6,878 bases of DNA, from the NCBI GenBank assembly GCA_910585815.1, contig CAJUFJ010000092.1, forward strand, positions 1 to 6,878, written 5' to 3'. The stretch comes from an uncultured Oscillospiraceae bacterium. GTDB lineage: Bacteria; Bacillota; Clostridia; Oscillospirales; Oscillospiraceae. A model generated the notes under the pieces. The model was not told where the DNA came from, made no database searches, and saw only the letters and a program-made list of their open reading frames with translations. The position numbers and the translations under genes are program-made. This document shows positions 6,023-6,878 of this stretch, one piece after another. Position 1 is the stretch's first letter. Each line of letters begins with the position of its first letter.

Positions 6023-6408
6023 TCCTCGTCCTCCAAAATAATGTGCTCGTTGGCCGGATTGGCGGGCTTGACCACCTCCGGGTCCCGGAGCATCTCCAGA
6101 ATCTTGGCCCCCTTGGCCATGGAGTCGTCCCGGAAGAAGGTGAGTTCCGGGGTGTGGCGCAGGTTCAGCGCCCGACCCAGCTCCCGGCGGAGGTAGCCCG
6201 ACGCCGATTTCAGCCCCTTAAGCACCTGGTCGCTGTCGCTTTTGTCCAGCACCGAGATGTAGACCTTGGCAAATTTCAGGTCCGGGGTGACGTCCACCGC
6301 CGTCACCGAAATCATCCCCGTCACCCGGGGGTCCTTCACCGTGGGAATGAGGGCGGCCAGCTCCCGCTGGACCTCCTCGTTGATGCGCCCGATTCGATTG
6401 CTTGCCAT
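6019..6408 (-). CDS. rbfA: 30S ribosome-binding factor A
   Basis: A small KH-like protein that binds the 30S subunit and helps mature the 5' end of 16S rRNA, also needed for cold adaptation in model bacteria. The 129-residue sequence shows the usual opening NRIGRINEEVQRELAALI, then KDPRVTGMISVTAVDVTPDLKFAKVYISVL and the segment LRRELGRALNLRHTPELTFFRDDS. The C-terminal tail after about residue 110 is acidic (ending ILEDEE) and somewhat longer than the compact core. A strong AAGGAGG (6415-6421) sits 6 nt before the ATG. The upstream DUF559 gene ends only 12 nt before this start, so the two are probably co-transcribed. Its stop codon overlaps the nrnA start. Confidence 0.96.
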   Translation of the reverse strand: MASNRIGRINEEVQRELAALIPTVKDPRVTGMISVTAVDVTPDLKFAKVYISVLDKSDSDQVLKGLKSASGYLRRELGRALNLRHTPELTFFRDDSMAKGAKILEMLRDPEVVKPANPANEHIILEDEE

Positions 6409-6420
6409 GGTGTTCCTCCT

Positions 6421-6792
6421 TCAAATTGTCTTTACTCTCCGCTCCACCTCAAGCTGAATCTTTCGGCAGACTCCACAAAAGTCGTTCTCAATTTCAAAAT
6501 TGGTAAATCTCAAAACCTTCAGCTCCAGAGCCTCTAAATATTCTGTCCGAATCCTGTCATACTCCACCAGACCATTTTTATCATAGTGCTGGCTCCCATC
6601 CAATTCCACTACAAGTTTTGCTTTCAGACAGAAAAAATCTACAATATAGCTGTCAATAATTCGCTGCCGGTTCCATCTTGGGGAGGCAGTACGCAGAAAG
6701 CCATACCACAGCCGCGTCTCCGCCGGTGTAGGCTCGTTGCGCAGCTGTGTGGAATGAGGTCTCTGACGTTTGTTCCGGGGCAAAAAAGTCAC
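6421..6792 (-). CDS. DUF559 (Vsr-like endonuclease fold) protein
   Basis: A 123-residue protein of the DUF559 family, predicted to have the Vsr/PD-(D/E)XK nuclease-type fold. Its biological role is not established. The family pattern is clear: ELRNEPTPAETRLWYGFLR-like N-terminus (16-34, with E25), RQRIIDSYIVDFFC (42-55, D52), KLVVELDGSQHY (59-70, E64, D66, H69) and LKVLRFTNFEIENDF (91-105). The start is GTG, supported by GGAGG at 6800-6804 with 7-nt spacing. GC is clearly lower than in the neighbours (about 37% in 6481-6540, against over 60% in rbfA), which suggests acquisition by transfer. It lies directly upstream of rbfA, where infB is normally found, and beside a double-hairpin repeat. 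All putative active-site residues are present, so it need not be a relic. Confidence 0.88.
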   Translation of the reverse strand: MTFLPRNKRQRPHSTQLRNEPTPAETRLWYGFLRTASPRWNRQRIIDSYIVDFFCLKAKLVVELDGSQHYDKNGLVEYDRIRTEYLEALELKVLRFTNFEIENDFCGVCRKIQLEVERRVKTI

Positions 6793-6810
6793 AGCGCTCC
6801 CTCCCCTCCC
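6793..6810 (-). promoter_or_regulatory. Purine-rich ribosome binding region deciding the GTG start of the DUF559 gene
   Basis: On the minus strand the sequence is GGGAGGGGAGGGAGCGCT, directly before GTG. The GGAGG core at 6800-6804 is 7 nt from the start codon. No ATG near the N-terminus would leave the conserved LPRNKRQRP opening intact, so GTG at 6792 is the best start. The run of G and A is unusually long. Confidence 0.7.
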
Positions 6811-6826
6811 GTCCCCGCCGCGCGGG

Positions 6827-6878
6827 CAAGGCTCCTTTGGAAAGGAGCTGTCAGCCGAAGGCTGACTGAGGATTGCGT
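6827..6878. repeat. Double-hairpin intergenic repeat, runs off right edge
   Basis: Two adjacent hairpins: GCTCCTTTGGAAAGGAGC (6831-6848) and GTCAGCCGAAGGCTGAC (6850-6866), followed by TGAGGATTGCG. This matches from memory a pattern (GGCTCC...GGAGCTGTC...GACTGAGG.ATT) that recurs between genes in gut Clostridia, often next to DUF559 genes; that match needs a database search. It is unrelated in sequence to the TGTAGGG elements. It lies just upstream of the DUF559 gene and may mark one boundary of an inserted unit. Confidence 0.65.

Overview
The window reads as chromosomal housekeeping DNA from a high-GC Gram-positive bacterium of the Clostridia, most like the gut Oscillospiraceae group (Flavonifractor, Oscillibacter, Lawsonibacter type). 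The basis is the Firmicutes gene order rbfA-nrnA-truB-ribF, a T-box leader controlling thrS, strong AGGAGG ribosome binding sites, a GC-rich coding style, a DUF1576 membrane protein, and short palindromic repeats. The genus is inferred; there is no rRNA in the window to prove it.

Every real gene lies on the minus strand, so the window is read from right to left. At the right edge (6827-6878) is a double-hairpin repeat that runs off the window. Next is a small AT-rich DUF559 nuclease-like gene (6421-6792). It sits directly in front of rbfA (6019-6408), nrnA (5066-6022), truB (4156-5073), ribF (3112-4056) and a DUF1576 membrane protein (1741-3105). These are packed head to tail, with overlaps of 4 bp (rbfA/nrnA) and 8 bp (nrnA/truB) and a 6-nt gap (ribF/DUF1576), as expected of one transcription unit. 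It is the distal part of the nusA-infB type operon: ribosome maturation (RbfA), nanoRNA/pAp turnover (NrnA), tRNA pseudouridine-55 (TruB) and FMN/FAD synthesis (RibF), with a membrane protein of unknown function at the end.

The 590-bp non-coding stretch 1151-1740 separates that operon from thrS, which runs off the left edge. It holds, in transcription order, a palindromic repeat (B), a consensus sigma-A promoter (TTGACA, 17 bp, TATAGT), a complete threonine T-box leader with terminator and antiterminator, a second copy of the palindromic repeat (A), and the thrS ribosome binding site.

The least explained signal is a family of three 76-82 bp elements: A at 1174-1249, B at 1615-1696, C at 4073-4149. 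All have TGTAGGG...CCCTACA ends, and each arm can fold into its own hairpin. In B and C the two arms differ by paired, compensatory changes that keep each arm's hairpin. The copies sit at regulatory junctions: inside the thrS leader, between transcription units, and filling almost the whole truB-ribF gap. They look like small non-autonomous REP/MITE-type repeats. No complete new multi-gene system is visible here.
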